Below are positions 35,794 to 48,126 of a stretch of 64,000 nt of DNA, one piece after another. Position numbers and translations under genes: made by a program. Below the pieces are notes generated by a model that made no database searches, was not told where the DNA came from, and worked only from the letters and a program-made list of their open reading frames with translations. The stretch's first letter is position 1; every line of letters starts with the position of its first letter. Source of the DNA: Pyrenophora tritici-repentis (Eukaryota > Ascomycota > Dothideomycetes > Pleosporales > Pleosporaceae); the NCBI RefSeq assembly GCF_003171515.1, contig NC_089390.1, positions 4,278,001-4,342,000 of the forward strand, read 5' to 3'.

Positions 35794-38700
35794 GTTTTCT
35801 CAGGAGGAATGAGTGAATGAAAGTCTGGTGGTGGTTGATGCTCGTAGCTTCACGGAACCCAAAGCCTCTTATACCAACGTTTGTGAGCGGCTCGGGTGCC
35901 ACCCCAGCTTTGAGGTACCAATTCATCAGGAATCAGGCCCGTAGACTGCGGACATGGGGTATAACCTTGGGTCTGTGCGATCAGCACTTGTGAGATGAGG
36001 CTTAAATGAAGGTATATCAACAGTGTTATGATCTTTGCAGGGTTTTCCGTCAAGTGACTCCAGTCAGATCAATGACAAGTACATACTTGCGCGATGGCGT
36101 CAATCTGCCACCCTCCAGTAGCACCTCTTCAGCTGGGTGATCGTTAATCAAAATACCATTGCTATGCGTAGATCGTTGAATGTGATCAGATAATGCCGCA
36201 CTGATGGACCCTCTAGTCCCTCTCACGACTGTAATCTGGCATTGAGATATTAGCTAAACGTTTGCCCCCAACTTTCGTGTTTCTCAAAGAAGTTAATCGC
36301 CAAGGATAAATAGATGAACATATACATGAGACAACTTGCGGTTGCGGGGGTGCTTATGGTCCGGGTCTTCTACCCCGCGATCTGCACACAGAGTTTCCAG
36401 CCTTTCCTCGAAGGAACATAGAAAGCTGCCTTGGGGTATAATAACTGAGCCTGTATGGTACAGTATTGGTCAGTCTTGATGATTATGCCCCATTCTCAAC
36501 TCATGGTACTGTCGGGTAGAATACCGCTTGCCAGACGAGATGTGTTCGTGCAGCTGTATGGAAATACGAATGATCGGGCCGACCGTCGAAACTGTGTACT
36601 CCAAGTATACTGTCTGATAGTACGCGTTCATACGTTTATCGTATGACATTCGTATGTCACCTGCTACTAAGATGCAGTGATAATGAGTACGTTTGTAGAA
36701 AGACCAATGGAGATGGCTGCTGCAATATTGTTGTATGAGCTGTTGATGAGAGAACCAGCCTATGGTGGAATACTGGCGGGTACATGAGCTTGACCCGGAA
36801 TTCTTCGGTCGAAAAGCTTCTAGAAACGCGACCATGTACACCTGACTGTTGGAGTAGATGGATGTCGATCTTGGAGGCTCTTTAATCTTGCATTTATCCT
36901 GAATCACACCGTATGCGAGGCAGCCGCAGTTGACTTGACTGGCCAGCGATATAGCCAAGCCTCGTTAGGGATGCATACTTGCTAAATGGGACGTCTTGTA
37001 AGGTGGAGTGAGCACATGAGGCAGAATTCTGGAAGGCGGGAGATGGCAGACAACGGATGGCTGCCAGGCATGGATGTCTTCCTGGTAACGAAAGGACAGG
37101 GAGATGCGGTAGGCATACCACAAAATGAAGTAGTCGTAAGGAAAGAAACTGTGCACAAAGGCTTACTCGATACTTTGCCTACGATATCTTACCCGCTAAT
37201 CTATTCGCGACTCGTTCTTTTCGTAAACTGCGACACTGGTCGGAGTCAAAGGTTCTGCTGAATACGGTGCAGCCAAAGAAAATGAGTACCTGCATATTGC
37301 TTCGTGAACCGTTACTTCCGTAAGTACCAGGTAGGGACTGTGTCATGTCCGGCTGCCGCGAGATGTTGGCAGCACCCACTTCGGTATTTGCAGGGCACAG
37401 TGCATCGGCAATTGCGGGGAGTAGTCACAAGTGCTCAGCTTGCGTGGAGTGCTGACAGCGCTTTTTCCAAACACGAGACGTGAGTGGGTGAGCGAGGTGA
37501 GGTTGTTTGGATGTCGGGTAATTACCCCAGGCGATGTCTGCCCACGCTAGGGACCTGTCCATTCCTACTCGGTGATAGTGTAATATGGGTATACTCTTGA
37601 TCTATCTAAGCTTCCGCACCGGTGTGTCGCAAGCCTTAAACTCGAGGAGAATTCTTGAGCTTGTACAGACGTCCTTTTACTTCAGAACGTTTGTTGGAAA
37701 TCGTTGGAGACCTGTACGAAGATGCATCTGGTGAGCTGTATGAAAATAATCACAGCATTCGAGTTTCCGCAATGCTCACCTCCCGGAGATCGGGCGCTAC
37801 TTCGATATTACTAGTTAGACCCTGGTATCAGCGCACCTATACCACAGCTGTATAATCATATCTGCCATATTGATGCTACCAAGTTTCTAGCAAACCACAT
37901 AGTTATACTACACCATTCGATAGACTTACCGTTGTCGTTCTAGGCAAGGGACATATAGTAGGATTTTGTAATCCTAACCACCTAATTCATGTCAATATCG
38001 ATAGTCGCTATGTGTATAGACATCCGTTTTCCGGGTACGCATCTCGAACATCTAGTTTGGAGTACTCACGGTGTTCGCGAACCCATCTAATAGAGGATGA
38101 TCTGTATTGAACATGATGATGTCCAAGATTTATTCAGCACTTATTTTGCAGTCAAATTCTCATGCACTGTGATACTGGAATGGTTGCTCCCAATGCCACC
38201 TGGGCTGACGGCGACCAACGTCCTGCTCAGGCAGTACGTAGACGTGTCTCGTATGGCAATAACGGCTTTGACTACGCATGATCGCGATCTCATTATAGTA
38301 TTATTTGTTGTTATTGTTATGGCTAACTGTAGACCCGGCGTTTACTGTAAGAGAAGAAATATCTTGCCCCGTCGTGAAAGTGTCTGCTCGAGAATCCACA
38401 CGGTATAGTGATTGAAGGCGATTAATCTTCTGCCGTGTAACCAGCTATGTATGTCCCAAGATACACTGAAAAGTCTACCAGTTGAGTGGGCAACTGTCTA
38501 AATAAAGCCTGCTTGATGATGAGTAACGTGAGTGACGATGTATACTTTGGGTGGTAGAGATCCCCAATTTTTTTACAAGCTGATAGGAAAGGCATATTTG
38601 TCGACACTGCTGTCGTCAACTAAGAGCGCATTCATAACAAAAGGAAAAGTTTGTAAGTTTAAGGAGAGGCGGACCAGAGATTTTGTCGCTAAGCGTTTGA

Positions 38701-39681
38701 GCTTGGCCTTGTTTCATGGAGATAACGGGAACCAGAGAAAAATGGCGGCTTTTCCTTGCCCATAAAATTGATGGTCTAAACGTGGAGTCCAAGAAGGCCT
38801 GTCAGTCAAGTACCGCATGTTCACCATTTGTCCCGTAAATTTGGAAGATGCGACCGCGGCCTCATCCGAGATTTGTGCGATTATGACATAGGCCATTGCA
38901 GCTCACATGATTAGTCTTGCTGATGGGAGGCTGGCGCGGAAGCCAAACAGCTATGGTATGCCAAGTGGGCGACTTAGGATGAATTTCTACGCATGTCAAA
39001 CGTGCATGTAAGAGGATTGCAATTGTTGTGTGAAGACGCGATGAATTCCAGATGATGGTGTTGCAGTACTGTAGGAAGGTACGCTAGCGAAGGCGCGTGC
39101 TCAAGAGCGAAGCGGCTGGCGTGCTTGATCAGTGGCGGGGTCGCAAAGGCTTATGATCATGCAAATCAACACGCCTATGGAGATGCGTGCGTCCACAGGC
39201 ATATGATCGAGCTATAGCATCTTCGTATAGGTGCCTAACCTACTCAGAGATGCTACAATACGCGACTTATACGCCCGACTCGCTGTGGTGGCATCACGGT
39301 CACATTGCGACGACCATAATAGGGTATAATCCATGTCCACGCGTGACAAACACCATTCTCCATCTCATCCCACTTAAGATATCGATAGGTAACAACCCTT
39401 GCGCAGGCGTAAGAGCCCTGGAACTTGAGCCGCGTCCAACAGGCCAGACCGCCTTGGCTAGGCTGTCTCGACCATTGATTCGACTAGATGGCTTGCTGCA
39501 TGAATGGGCGGCGATCCCAACACCAATAGTTAGTATCACACGGCGTGAAAACAGCTTGTTCAGAACATCTTCCATCCCCTTCGTTTAGTTTTCAACACGA
39601 CTTTACGTTTTGTCGTCTTGCTCTTGGTGGAAGAGTTCTTTCTTTGAAGCTTGTCGCTGCCTCACAGCCCCTCCTTGCAAA
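35794..39681. other. 3.9-kb gene-free stretch
   Basis: The longest open frames (e.g. 36,470-36,958 minus, 39,187-39,588 plus) carry no recognisable domain and look like chance frames. No LTR, inverted-repeat transposon end, tRNA or repeat was recognised by eye. The GH6 promoter must occupy the left end and the permease promoter the right end. The composition is more even and AT-richer than the coding neighbours, which could reflect an old decayed insertion. Confidence 0.5.
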
Positions 39682-41426
39682 ATGGCAATCTTCAAAGACT
39701 CGAAACCGCGCGTCTCTGTCGCTGAATTCGACATTGGAATCAGTAGCTCCCAAGATGCCGAGAGACTGCAAGTAGGCGCATTCGGTGGTACAAACCACGA
39801 TGCTTCCGATATGCATAGGATGGGAAAGAAACAAAAGCTTCGGGTACTTTCCCAGAAGCCCCAATAGATCGTTGTTTTGCTAACTGCGCCTTCAGCGAAA
39901 CTTCCGCCTAATTTCCATGATAGGTTTTGTGGTTGTACTCCAGTCAACGTGGGAGAATACACTTCTGTGAGTGCCTTACCTACCACAGAATCAACATGTA
40001 CTGACATTTTTGCAAGTTATACTTACTTCGGGATATACAATGGAGGCTCAGCAGGTATTATCTGGATGATGATCATCACATGGCTTTTTGTCCTGGCTTT
40101 GGTTGCCTCTCTCGCCGAAATGGCATCAATGGCACCGACCGCTGGCGGTCAGTATCATTGGGTCAGCGAGTTTGCACCGTCATCGTTCCAAAAGTCACTC
40201 AGCTACATCGTGGGTACGTTGAATCCGAGCTTTCTATGTTTCATGTACTGAAATACGTCCCAGGTTGTGCCACGACGGTCGGTTGGATTGCCGCTATTCC
40301 TGCATGCGCGCAAATGCTTTCGAAATCCGTCATCGGTATGATCCTTCTTGCATACCCAGATTCCAACATAGGACAGATATGGCATATTACACTCCTCATG
40401 ATGCTATTCATCATCCTCATGGTCGGATTCAACATCTTCTTCACGAAGCGCCTGCCACTTGTCGAGGTCTGCATGCTGGTACTGCATGTAATCGTCTTTT
40501 TCGCTTTCTTGGTCATATTTTGGACAATGACTAAGCGCGAACCTATGATGAATGTTTTCACGACATGGAACAACTATGGAGGGTGGAGTTCACAAGGTCT
40601 ATCGGCATTTGTCGGCTTATCCACCCCGCTCTGGTGTTTCATCGGACCTGACGCTGGAGCTCACATGTCCGAGGAGTTGAAAAATGCTTCTTCTTCACTT
40701 CCCAAGGCCATGATGTGGGGCGCATTTCTCAACGGGATCCTTGGATGCATCATGATGATCACCTTTATGGTGTGCGGTGGTGCTTCAGAAGGTGTCATAG
40801 CGTCTATGACTGGCCAACCCGTGCTACAGGCCGTCTATGATGCGACGGGCTCCATCACAGGTACGGAAGTTATGGGAGCTTTACTGATCATCCTGGTCTT
40901 CTTCGCTGCCGTCTCTGTTACTGCTGCATCTTCGCGTCAGATCTGGTCTTTTGCTCGAGATAGGGGACTTCCATTTTCCCCATGGATTGAGCAAGTGCCC
41001 GCTAATAAGGATACTCCCGTCAACGCCTTGCTCGTCTGTTTGGGCTTAGCGCTCGCGATCACATGTATCAACTTCGGTTCAGACGTCGCCCTAAAGGCAA
41101 TAGTTTCCATGTCGAACGTGGCGCTAATATTGTCCTATATCATCTCGATTGGATGCGTTCGGGCTAAACGACTCCGAGGTGAACCTCTGCTTTCCCGACG
41201 CTGGAGCTTGGGCAAATTTGGGGGTGTTGTCAATGACCTCGCTCTCGGTTTCTTGTTTGTATCATTCTTGTTCTCTTTCTTTCCTATGATACCGAATCCT
41301 ACTGCCATCGACATGAACTGGGTATCAGTCATGTTTGGTGCGTTGGTAATTTTTGCCACAGTCAACTACTTTGTTAGTGCGCGAAAGAGCTATACTGCCC
41401 CGGTGTCGCTGGTGAAGAAAGATTAG
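39682..41426 (+). CDS. amino-acid/GABA/choline permease (APC superfamily)
   Basis: There are four exons. MAIFKDSKPRVSVAEFD.. ends KKQKLR before the first intron (gtacttt..ccttcag). Then come NFRLISMIGF and WENTL, an intron (gtgagt..tgcaag), and YTYFGIYNGGSAGIIWMMI..MASMAPTAGGQYHWVSEFAP, the family's conserved TM1-TM3 region. After a last intron (gtacgt..gtcccag) CATTVGWIAAIPACAQM begins a long 3' exon with about nine more membrane segments (e.g. LWCFIGPDAGAHMSEELKNAS, ASSRQIWSFARDRGLPFS). Those motifs fit fungal GABA/choline permeases of the amino-acid-choline transporter family. Substrate cannot be assigned. No frame damage is seen. Confidence 0.88.
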
Positions 41427-41859
41427 ATAGTAACGCATTATAAAAGTCTTATGATTATATCTCATAGATCAGTCACCACTTGAGAAATGTCCGGGGAAAT
41501 GTCCATGGGTACGTTCGAGACAATCATGCCGTACACCTCTGGATTGGATTTCGCGTGTGAGCTTCCCACTAACCTGAAATAGCCTAGCGCTGTCTGTTTT
41601 GACATACTAATGGATCCTTCATCCACCCAGGAGCAACTACACAATCACTTCATACTCCTCACATATAAGTACGCCAAAAATATTCACCACCTACACAATA
41701 TCGTCTGTGACATCTTGCACCATCTCCTAGCCACGCTACTAGAATTACCCCCTTCAGGATAGGGTGCGGGGTATGCACATATGATTGGTTGAGGGCCTTG
41801 CATCAAGTCACATAGCAGCAACTTCGGCACTGGGAAATAGCACGGTATCTTCGATCAAG
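41427..41859. other. permease-RIT1 intergenic region
   Basis: 433 bp with no recognisable gene; contains the permease 3' flank and RIT1 promoter. Confidence 0.45.
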
Positions 41860-43997
41860 ATGTCTCAGCCCTTGACTGAGGCAGACATCATCTTTCCACA
41901 CCTCTCCAATACACCAAATCTCTCCAGCACACTTTCATCCCTACGCCGCTCGACACTGTCCACACACAACCGTCTTACCTCGATAATATCTGACAGCAAT
42001 TTTGTCACAACGGTTGCATCCGCGTACGATCTACCGTTAGTAGCTAATGAACGCTGCGGTAGCTGGTATATCCCGCCGTCCCAAAAGTCCGGATCAGTCT
42101 ATTTCAAAAGTACAGACGGCCATATGGGTGAATGGAGCTTTAGTCTAAGAAGACTGAACTTGCAGTTGCTGGATGTAGTAGGAAAATGGGGCGGGGCAGT
42201 TGTTGTGGATAGTACGAGGAGAGGCAAGAGTATGCCTGACGCCTTGAGCAAGACAACACCGATTTGGTGTTGTGTCATGAACAGAGCTATTTTTGGCGAG
42301 GAGAAAAAGCAAGAGACGAGCTTGTTCACGCCGCCACAGGCTGTGAGCGAAAGTGAGCATGCGCAGATGGAGAAGAGGATAGATGGTTTTGTAAGGCAAT
42401 TCCTGGTACGTCGCTAATCCTGTGTTCATCATCTCCGTGCCACAGCCTAACCAGACCAGGAAATCTGCAAACCCAACATCCCAGATCTACGTAGTAAACT
42501 GCAAAAGCCACTTCGACCTATCTGGATTACGCAAAAGTCTTCTCTCCCCGAGTCACCACCTTCTTTCCCGGATTTCCATCCTATCGTGCTTTGCACGGCA
42601 TCACGACGTGTCCACGGCGCAGAAGCATCAGAAAGCGGATACATCCAGGGTGCTGCCGACGACCACGAGGCATGGTCTCACGGCCTAACGTCACCGCTAT
42701 TCTGGAAACACAAAGACGCATTGATAACTACAAGCGAAGAAGATGCCCCTGCCCTAATTAAAAAGCTCATCTCTTCAGAGAAAGCCAGCAACGCAATCGC
42801 AACCCTAATCAACCCCACAACTCAAATCTACATCTCCCCCAGCTCAAACATAGAACTCAAAACCTTCGACACCGTAATCGGAGCCACCCCCACCCCCTTC
42901 TCCCCCGATGAGATCAAACGCGCAGGCGTAAGGAACTACCTCCACCTCCCTTGCCAACCCGGGAAACTCGGCTCTCGCGATCTCCGCACCCAACTCCCTC
43001 GCCTCATCCCCTTCATCTCCTCGCTCTCTTATGAAGTTGGGAAGATTTTACTTTGCTGCCCAACAGGCAAAGATCTCTCTGTCGGCACAGCGCTAGCACT
43101 GCTCTGCCTCTACGCCAACGACACGGGCGTTCTTGATACCGGAACCCCCGCGCCCGGCAAGAGAGATAGGGAAGGCGTTTATTAAACAGCGGTTGAGTTG
43201 GATTACGACGAGTGATCCGGCGTTGAATCCTAGTCGCTCGACGTTGCAGAGTGTTAATGCTGTGTTGTTGGAAAGTCGGGATCCTAAAGGTAGTATCCCC
43301 ATACCGCTTAGACCGTCAAGCATACCACTCTCATCCCCTTCCCCACGACAATCCCTCCCATCCACCATCTTCACAACCCTACAATCGCCCACGACCAACG
43401 ACCCAGCACCCTGGCTCTTCACACGCACACTAACCTCAGCCCTCCCCACGCACCCGTCCGGCCGCGTAACAGGGACCGCAACATTTACACTTTGCCCTCT
43501 GCCCGCTAACTTCCCGCCTACGCTGTTGTATGCGGAGGAGGGCGCGTTTGTTACGGATACGGGGGTGGAGTTTGGGGTCAGGAAGAGGTATGTGTATCAA
43601 CTGAAAGGCACGGATGATGAGGATGGAGGAGAGTACATATCCGTCTCCTTTTTCAACGACGAAGCGATGCCACGGTCGAGTATTGAAGATGGTGTTGGAG
43701 GGAAGGGGGAGGGTGTTGGGGGGGTTATTTGTTGAGATGGGTGAGCTTATTCCTACTACTGCAAACCCAGGGGTAGATATGGTGGAGGGGATGTTGCAGG
43801 CGAAGAACAAGGAAACGCATCTTTGTGCTCAGGACTTGTATACAGCGAGTTGGAGTTTTGGAAGGGGTATGTTAGGTCGAGAGGCAGGGGTAGGGGCTGG
43901 AAAGAGAGAGAGAGAGGATGTGTGGTGGGAGGTTCGATATGATGTTAAAGGGCCGAAGAAGGAGTATGTTAGTAAGACTAGGTATACACGTGTGTAG
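41860..43997 (+). CDS. RIT1: Rit1-type initiator-tRNA phosphoribosyltransferase fused to DUF6314, two frame breaks
   Basis: The start is MSQPLTEADIIFPHLS at 41,860. The Rit1 N-terminal domain shows VANERCGSWYIPP, SVYFKSTDGHMGEWSFSLRR and VVVDSTRRGKSMPDALSKT. One intron (gtacgt..gccacag) follows RQFL at about 42,405. The C-terminal domain has YIQGAADDHEAWSHGLTSPLFW, ILLCCPTGKDLSVGTALALLCL and AFIKQRLSWITTSDPALNPSR. Rit1 adds ribosyl phosphate to A64 of initiator tRNA so that it is not used in elongation. In the same frame, after SVNAVLL, comes a DUF6314-like domain (GRVTGTATF, LLYAEEGAF, KRYVYQL, and THLCAQDLY and VKGPKKEYVSKTRYTR at the end). The frame changes by one base at about 43,134 (after ANDTGVL) and at about 43,667 (after FFNDEA). 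The gene is therefore a pseudogene or contains sequence errors; no splice sites explain the shifts. Confidence 0.7.
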
Positions 43998-44196
43998 GTT
44001 GGGGTGAGGCCGATGATGGGGGTATGTAGATGAATATATTCTAAATCCGGTACTACTTCTATACCTTGACCTGAATGTGTAGAGTAGGGTATCTAATCTC
44101 GCACAACAACAAGCAACTGCACCGAACGCCGTCGTATGCTCATACAGCTCCACAGTCCTTCCACACAGAAACCCAACTCTCTTGAGCTATACAATC

Positions 44197-45501
44197 TTAA
44201 CCCTCTTGATCCCCAAACGGATAATTAAACTTCAACAGCGCATTCAACCCCCCAACCCAATGGTCCTCAGCCATATCCTCCTTCCCACTCGTACCCCTTA
44301 CAATACTCGGCACGCCACCCTCCCAGCCCCTGGCATCCCTCTTCACCACCTCACCCCCAATCCTCACCTCCATGCCCGTACCCAGCTTTTCCGTAATCGT
44401 GTTTCCATCGATGCTGACCTCGACTTCGCGGCCGCGGTTCTTCTTGCCGAGACGCAGTGTGATTGGCGTTTCGGCGGGGAGGACGAGCGGGCGGAAGGAT
44501 AGGGAGCGGGGACATATGGGTGTGAGACAGATGGAGGGGACGAGGGGGTGGACGATGCTTCCACCCGAAGAGAGGGAGTATGCGGTTGATCCCGTGGGTG
44601 AGCTGATTATCATGCCGTCGGCTACGGCTTCGGTGAGAAACCGGTTGTTGATGTAGACGTCGATTATTTTTAGGTGCGGGCTGGAGCCCCGGTGTAATGT
44701 GACTTCGTTTAGGGCGTATGTATCGCTGGAGCCCTCGTCGCTGCCGATTCGTTGCCCGTCGGGCCCGAAGACGCCGACTTTAAGTCTGTTGCGGAGGAGG
44801 ATGCGTGCGGTTCGGTTGCTGCCCATTGCTTTGCCGCGTATGTCGGCGTAGCTTAACGGGCGGTCTAGAGGGTCGTCGGGTGATGTTGGTGGTGTGGGTG
44901 GGTTTGCGCCTAGGGTGTCGGAGAGGGTCGAGTAGGTGTCTGGCGCACCACTCATGTAGACTTCTCGGAATGCGCGCTTGTATTCTCGGAACTTGAATTC
45001 GCCCAGGAAACCAATCGTGCCCATGGCGAAGCTTAGGACGGGTGGTACGCTGTCGGCATGGCTGAATAGGCTGCTAGCTCGTAACAGCGTGCCGTCGCCT
45101 CCCAAAGTGCAGACCAGGTCGGTTTTATCCGTAAGCTGGACAGCTTTGTCGTATGTGTATACGGGGAATAGTAGCTGCTCGTGTAGCTCCTGGGCAGTCT
45201 CGGGTTCGAAAAGAATATTTATCGACGGGTAGGTGGACCGTATATGGGACGTGAATTTGATGACGGACTCGGTGATGTTAGGCGTGCGCTTCTTCTTTGT
45301 GACGAGGATATTCCGCGGTGGTGAAGGCCATTGCAGGCTGAGTAGCGTGTTGGCCGGGGACTGGATGTACGACGGCGTTGTGCGCGATGGAAGCTCAGAG
45401 ATGTTCCTGATCTCAAGAAGGCGCGCAGTGCAAGAAAAGTTACGTACTTGCCGAGTGGGCAAAGCAAGACGCCTCCATGGCAGAATGCGACGAACAAACA
45501 T
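44197..45501 (-). CDS. POS5: mitochondrial NAD(H) kinase
   Basis: This is a single exon of 434 residues. The Arg-rich N-terminus (MFVRRILPWRRLALPTRQVRNF) fits a mitochondrial presequence. The kinase signatures are CTLGGDGTLLRASSLF and SSPTGSTAYSLSSGGSIVHP (Gly-rich nucleotide site). TRPLVLPAET-like residues and VEVSIDGNTI complete the domain. Pos5-type enzymes phosphorylate NADH or NAD to supply matrix NADPH for iron-sulfur and antioxidant needs. The insert PPTPPTSPDDPLDRPLS is low-complexity. Transcription diverges from the acyltransferase gene, 660 bp away. It looks intact. Confidence 0.92.
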   Translation of the reverse strand: MFVRRILPWRRLALPTRQVRNFSCTARLLEIRNISELPSRTTPSYIQSPANTLLSLQWPSPPRNILVTKKKRTPNITESVIKFTSHIRSTYPSINILFEPETAQELHEQLLFPVYTYDKAVQLTDKTDLVCTLGGDGTLLRASSLFSHADSVPPVLSFAMGTIGFLGEFKFREYKRAFREVYMSGAPDTYSTLSDTLGANPPTPPTSPDDPLDRPLSYADIRGKAMGSNRTARILLRNRLKVGVFGPDGQRIGSDEGSSDTYALNEVTLHRGSSPHLKIIDVYINNRFLTEAVADGMIISSPTGSTAYSLSSGGSIVHPLVPSICLTPICPRSLSFRPLVLPAETPITLRLGKKNRGREVEVSIDGNTITEKLGTGMEVRIGGEVVKRDARGWEGGVPSIVRGTSGKEDMAEDHWVGGLNALLKFNYPFGDQEG

Positions 45502-46161
45502 GTTCTGGAAACAGGCTGGAGCAACAGGCTATGGAGGATTTTGCACGCGATAATGTGCGCGGAGCTTGAATCGGAGCGTGGCCGCCATATGACCGGGTGA
45601 TGACGAGTCAATTCATGGTGGGATGAATTGTCTTGCTGTATTTCGAGGAAAAAGCTCCGTGTGAGGTGGGGTGAAGGCTAGGATGCGGAGATAATGACAG
45701 GCCAGCGACTAAACTCCATCTTCACGTGAAACCAAGATGACAGTCGGAACAAGATGGAAATTGCGAGTGAAAGGAGCCGGAGGGGCGTTAGCGGCCGAGT
45801 CAGGACAAGCTATCCCTGCTACGTTGGTGGGGTACTACTGCCCGTGTCATCATCCGACATGCACATGGAAAGCTGCGGCTCGGCATCAGCTTATTCCTCA
45901 ACCCGGGAACCATGGATGCAAGTTGCGCCATCTTCCACACGTCTCCATATCGTTCTTTTGGGCGTCTACAGGGGGGAAACATTGCGTGAAGGCTGTCGCT
46001 CGCTACTTGTTTGGTGCCGAGATACACGTCGTCCGTATCTCACGCGTCCACCTGAGCAATACGACTCAGGCCAGCCCACTGCGTGCACGCGCACACTTGC
46101 ACCAGACGTTACTACAAAACTCCTGACATCTGTCCCTGCGCATGTCCCGGCATAGCACATT
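45502..46161. other. POS5/acyltransferase divergent intergenic region
   Basis: 660 bp between two start codons with no recognisable gene; expected to hold both promoters. Confidence 0.45.
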
Positions 46162-47605
46162 ATGACTACCAAAGGCCTCCGGCTGCGACAGCCGCCTGTC
46201 TCCGTTCCCGTTATCGAGAAGCTGAAGGCACAACGGACCAAAACACCAGACCCTACAAAACACCCAGCCGGCAAAGTCAAACATGGCCTCTTTACCCAGA
46301 CGCTCCGCATGTACTTGTTTGGAGTCTACTTTGCCATCAGTATCATAGCGTTAGTATACACCCTTGGCTGACTGCTGCCTGGGATACTAACAACATGCCT
46401 CAGCATTGCCATCACCCAATACATCGGCCTGCCATTGTATTTCTATAGTAGGGACCTCTTCTACGCATGGATGGCCATGTCGAAGCAGCATTTCGGCAGC
46501 GTCGTCATGACCATGACATACTGGTGGGCGCCTGTCACTATGCGCGTCAGTGGAGACGAGAGTGTGAGGGGACAGCTGAGAAAATCAAAAGACGGGAAAC
46601 TCGAATGCGACTTCCCCGAAAGACTGGTACTTGTTGCGAACCACCAGGTCTGTCCCTCCCAACTACCCTACCACCAAAATTAAAGGCTTACGCAAACCAG
46701 CTCTACACCGATTGGGTCTACATATGGTGGACATGCTATACCGCTTCCATGCACGGTCACCTATACATCATTCTCAAGGAGTCGCTCAAATATATACCCG
46801 TACTTGGCTGGGGAATGAAGCTCTTTGGCTTCATCTTCCTCTCGCGCAAGTGGTCGACCGACAAGGAGCGCTTCCAGCATCGTCTGAGGAAGCTGAGCAC
46901 AAGCCATAGCGGCCCGTTATCAGGCTCAAAGGGTCTTGATCCCATGTGGTTGCTCATCTTCCCCGAGGGCACAAACTTGAGCACAAACGGTCGCGAGTCA
47001 AGTCAGAGATGGGCAGCAAAGAACAACATGCCGGATTTGAGACACGCCTTGTTGCCGCGGAGTACAGGACTTTCCTTCTGTCTGCAAGAGCTCAAAGGCT
47101 CCATCGGTCATCTATACGACTGTACAGTAGCCTATGAAGGTGTCCCGTAAGTTCTCGCTACTACGCTCTCGTCCCTCATTAATCTAACAAGCCACCCAGC
47201 GTAGGCCAATACGGCCAAGACCTCTTCACCCTCCGCGGCACCTACTTCCAAGGCCGCCCCCCAAAATCCGTAAACATGTACTGGCGCCGCTTCGCCATCG
47301 CCGACATCCCCCTCCACGACGAAAAAGAGTTCAGCGACTGGCTCCTCGCCCGCTGGCGCGAAAAAGACGACCTCCTCCAATACTTTGTCGAACACCAACG
47401 ATTTCCCGCCGACGACGGCGTCACACCGAATGTCAACGGCGGAGAACCGCTCCAGGGCCCCGGATGGATAGAAACGGATATCAGACCAAATAGGTGGTGG
47501 GAGTGGTTGCAGATTTTTGTTCCTACGGCTGCGTTGGGGTTGGTAGTTAATGTGTTTGTTAAGATTGCGGGGATTGTGATGAAAGTTGCGCGAGTACGGG
47601 ATTGA
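46162..47605 (+). CDS. membrane lysophospholipid acyltransferase (LPLAT, LCLAT/Cst26-like)
   Basis: There are four exons. MTTKGLRLRQPPVSVPV.. reaches the first membrane segment (YLFGVYFAISIIA), and an intron at about 46,349-46,404 is followed by ITQYIGLPLYFY. The catalytic motif NHQLYTDW spans the second intron (about 46,649-46,701), giving the HX4D of PlsC-type acyltransferases. IILKESLKYIPVLGWGMKLF and LLIFPEGTNLS (the substrate-binding FPEG motif) follow. The third intron is at about 47,150-47,200. A membrane segment near the C-terminus (FVPTAALGLVVNVFVKIAG) completes the LCLAT1/Cst26 layout. These ER enzymes remodel phosphatidylinositol or cardiolipin acyl chains; the precise lipid is inferred only at family level. 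Confidence 0.88.
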
Positions 47606-48126
47606 GAGATGATGATGGGTGGGTTCTGCGGAGGGATAGGCTAATGATGATGATTATGCTGGGTTTTGTTTACTACAGTTATTGTCGTTTGCGAATTTGC
47701 GCTAGGTAGACCGCTTTTGATACCCTATGTCGACGTTTCGTTTTCTTTTCTGTCATTGCCGCTCTGCCTCTCCTCTCCGCATTAAAGACCGAGTCAAATA
47801 TATATTTATACATGTTAGTAAACCTAATTACTCGCAAACTGACGTTTTTAATTCCCCTCCCCTCAGGGAAGAGAACTTATCCTCAGAGACAACGTAAGTT
47901 ACCTGAGATGATAGAATATCAAGGAAGCTGCGTGGGTAGTCTTGTGTCGATACTACACCATTGTAATCTAGACTCTTGTGTACGACCGAAATATCAAACG
48001 GCAAGACTACGTAAGTGCTCTTTTCTGCCCTGTTTTAGAGTTGGGATGAAAGAAGGCGCAGACTGAGGATAGAAGACCAATGGAGAGCATGTAATAAACC
48101 CCATCTATCACATGCCTTCCTTCTCA
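47606..48126. other. convergent 3' flanks of acyltransferase and SET gene
   Basis: 521 bp, AT-rich, no gene recognised. Confidence 0.45.

Noticed and set aside
36470..36958. 162-codon minus-strand open frame in the gene-free stretch
   Set aside because: No recognisable motif, signal peptide or splice support.
39187..39588. 133-codon plus-strand open frame before the permease
   Set aside because: No domain match and no homolog features by eye; overlaps the likely permease promoter.
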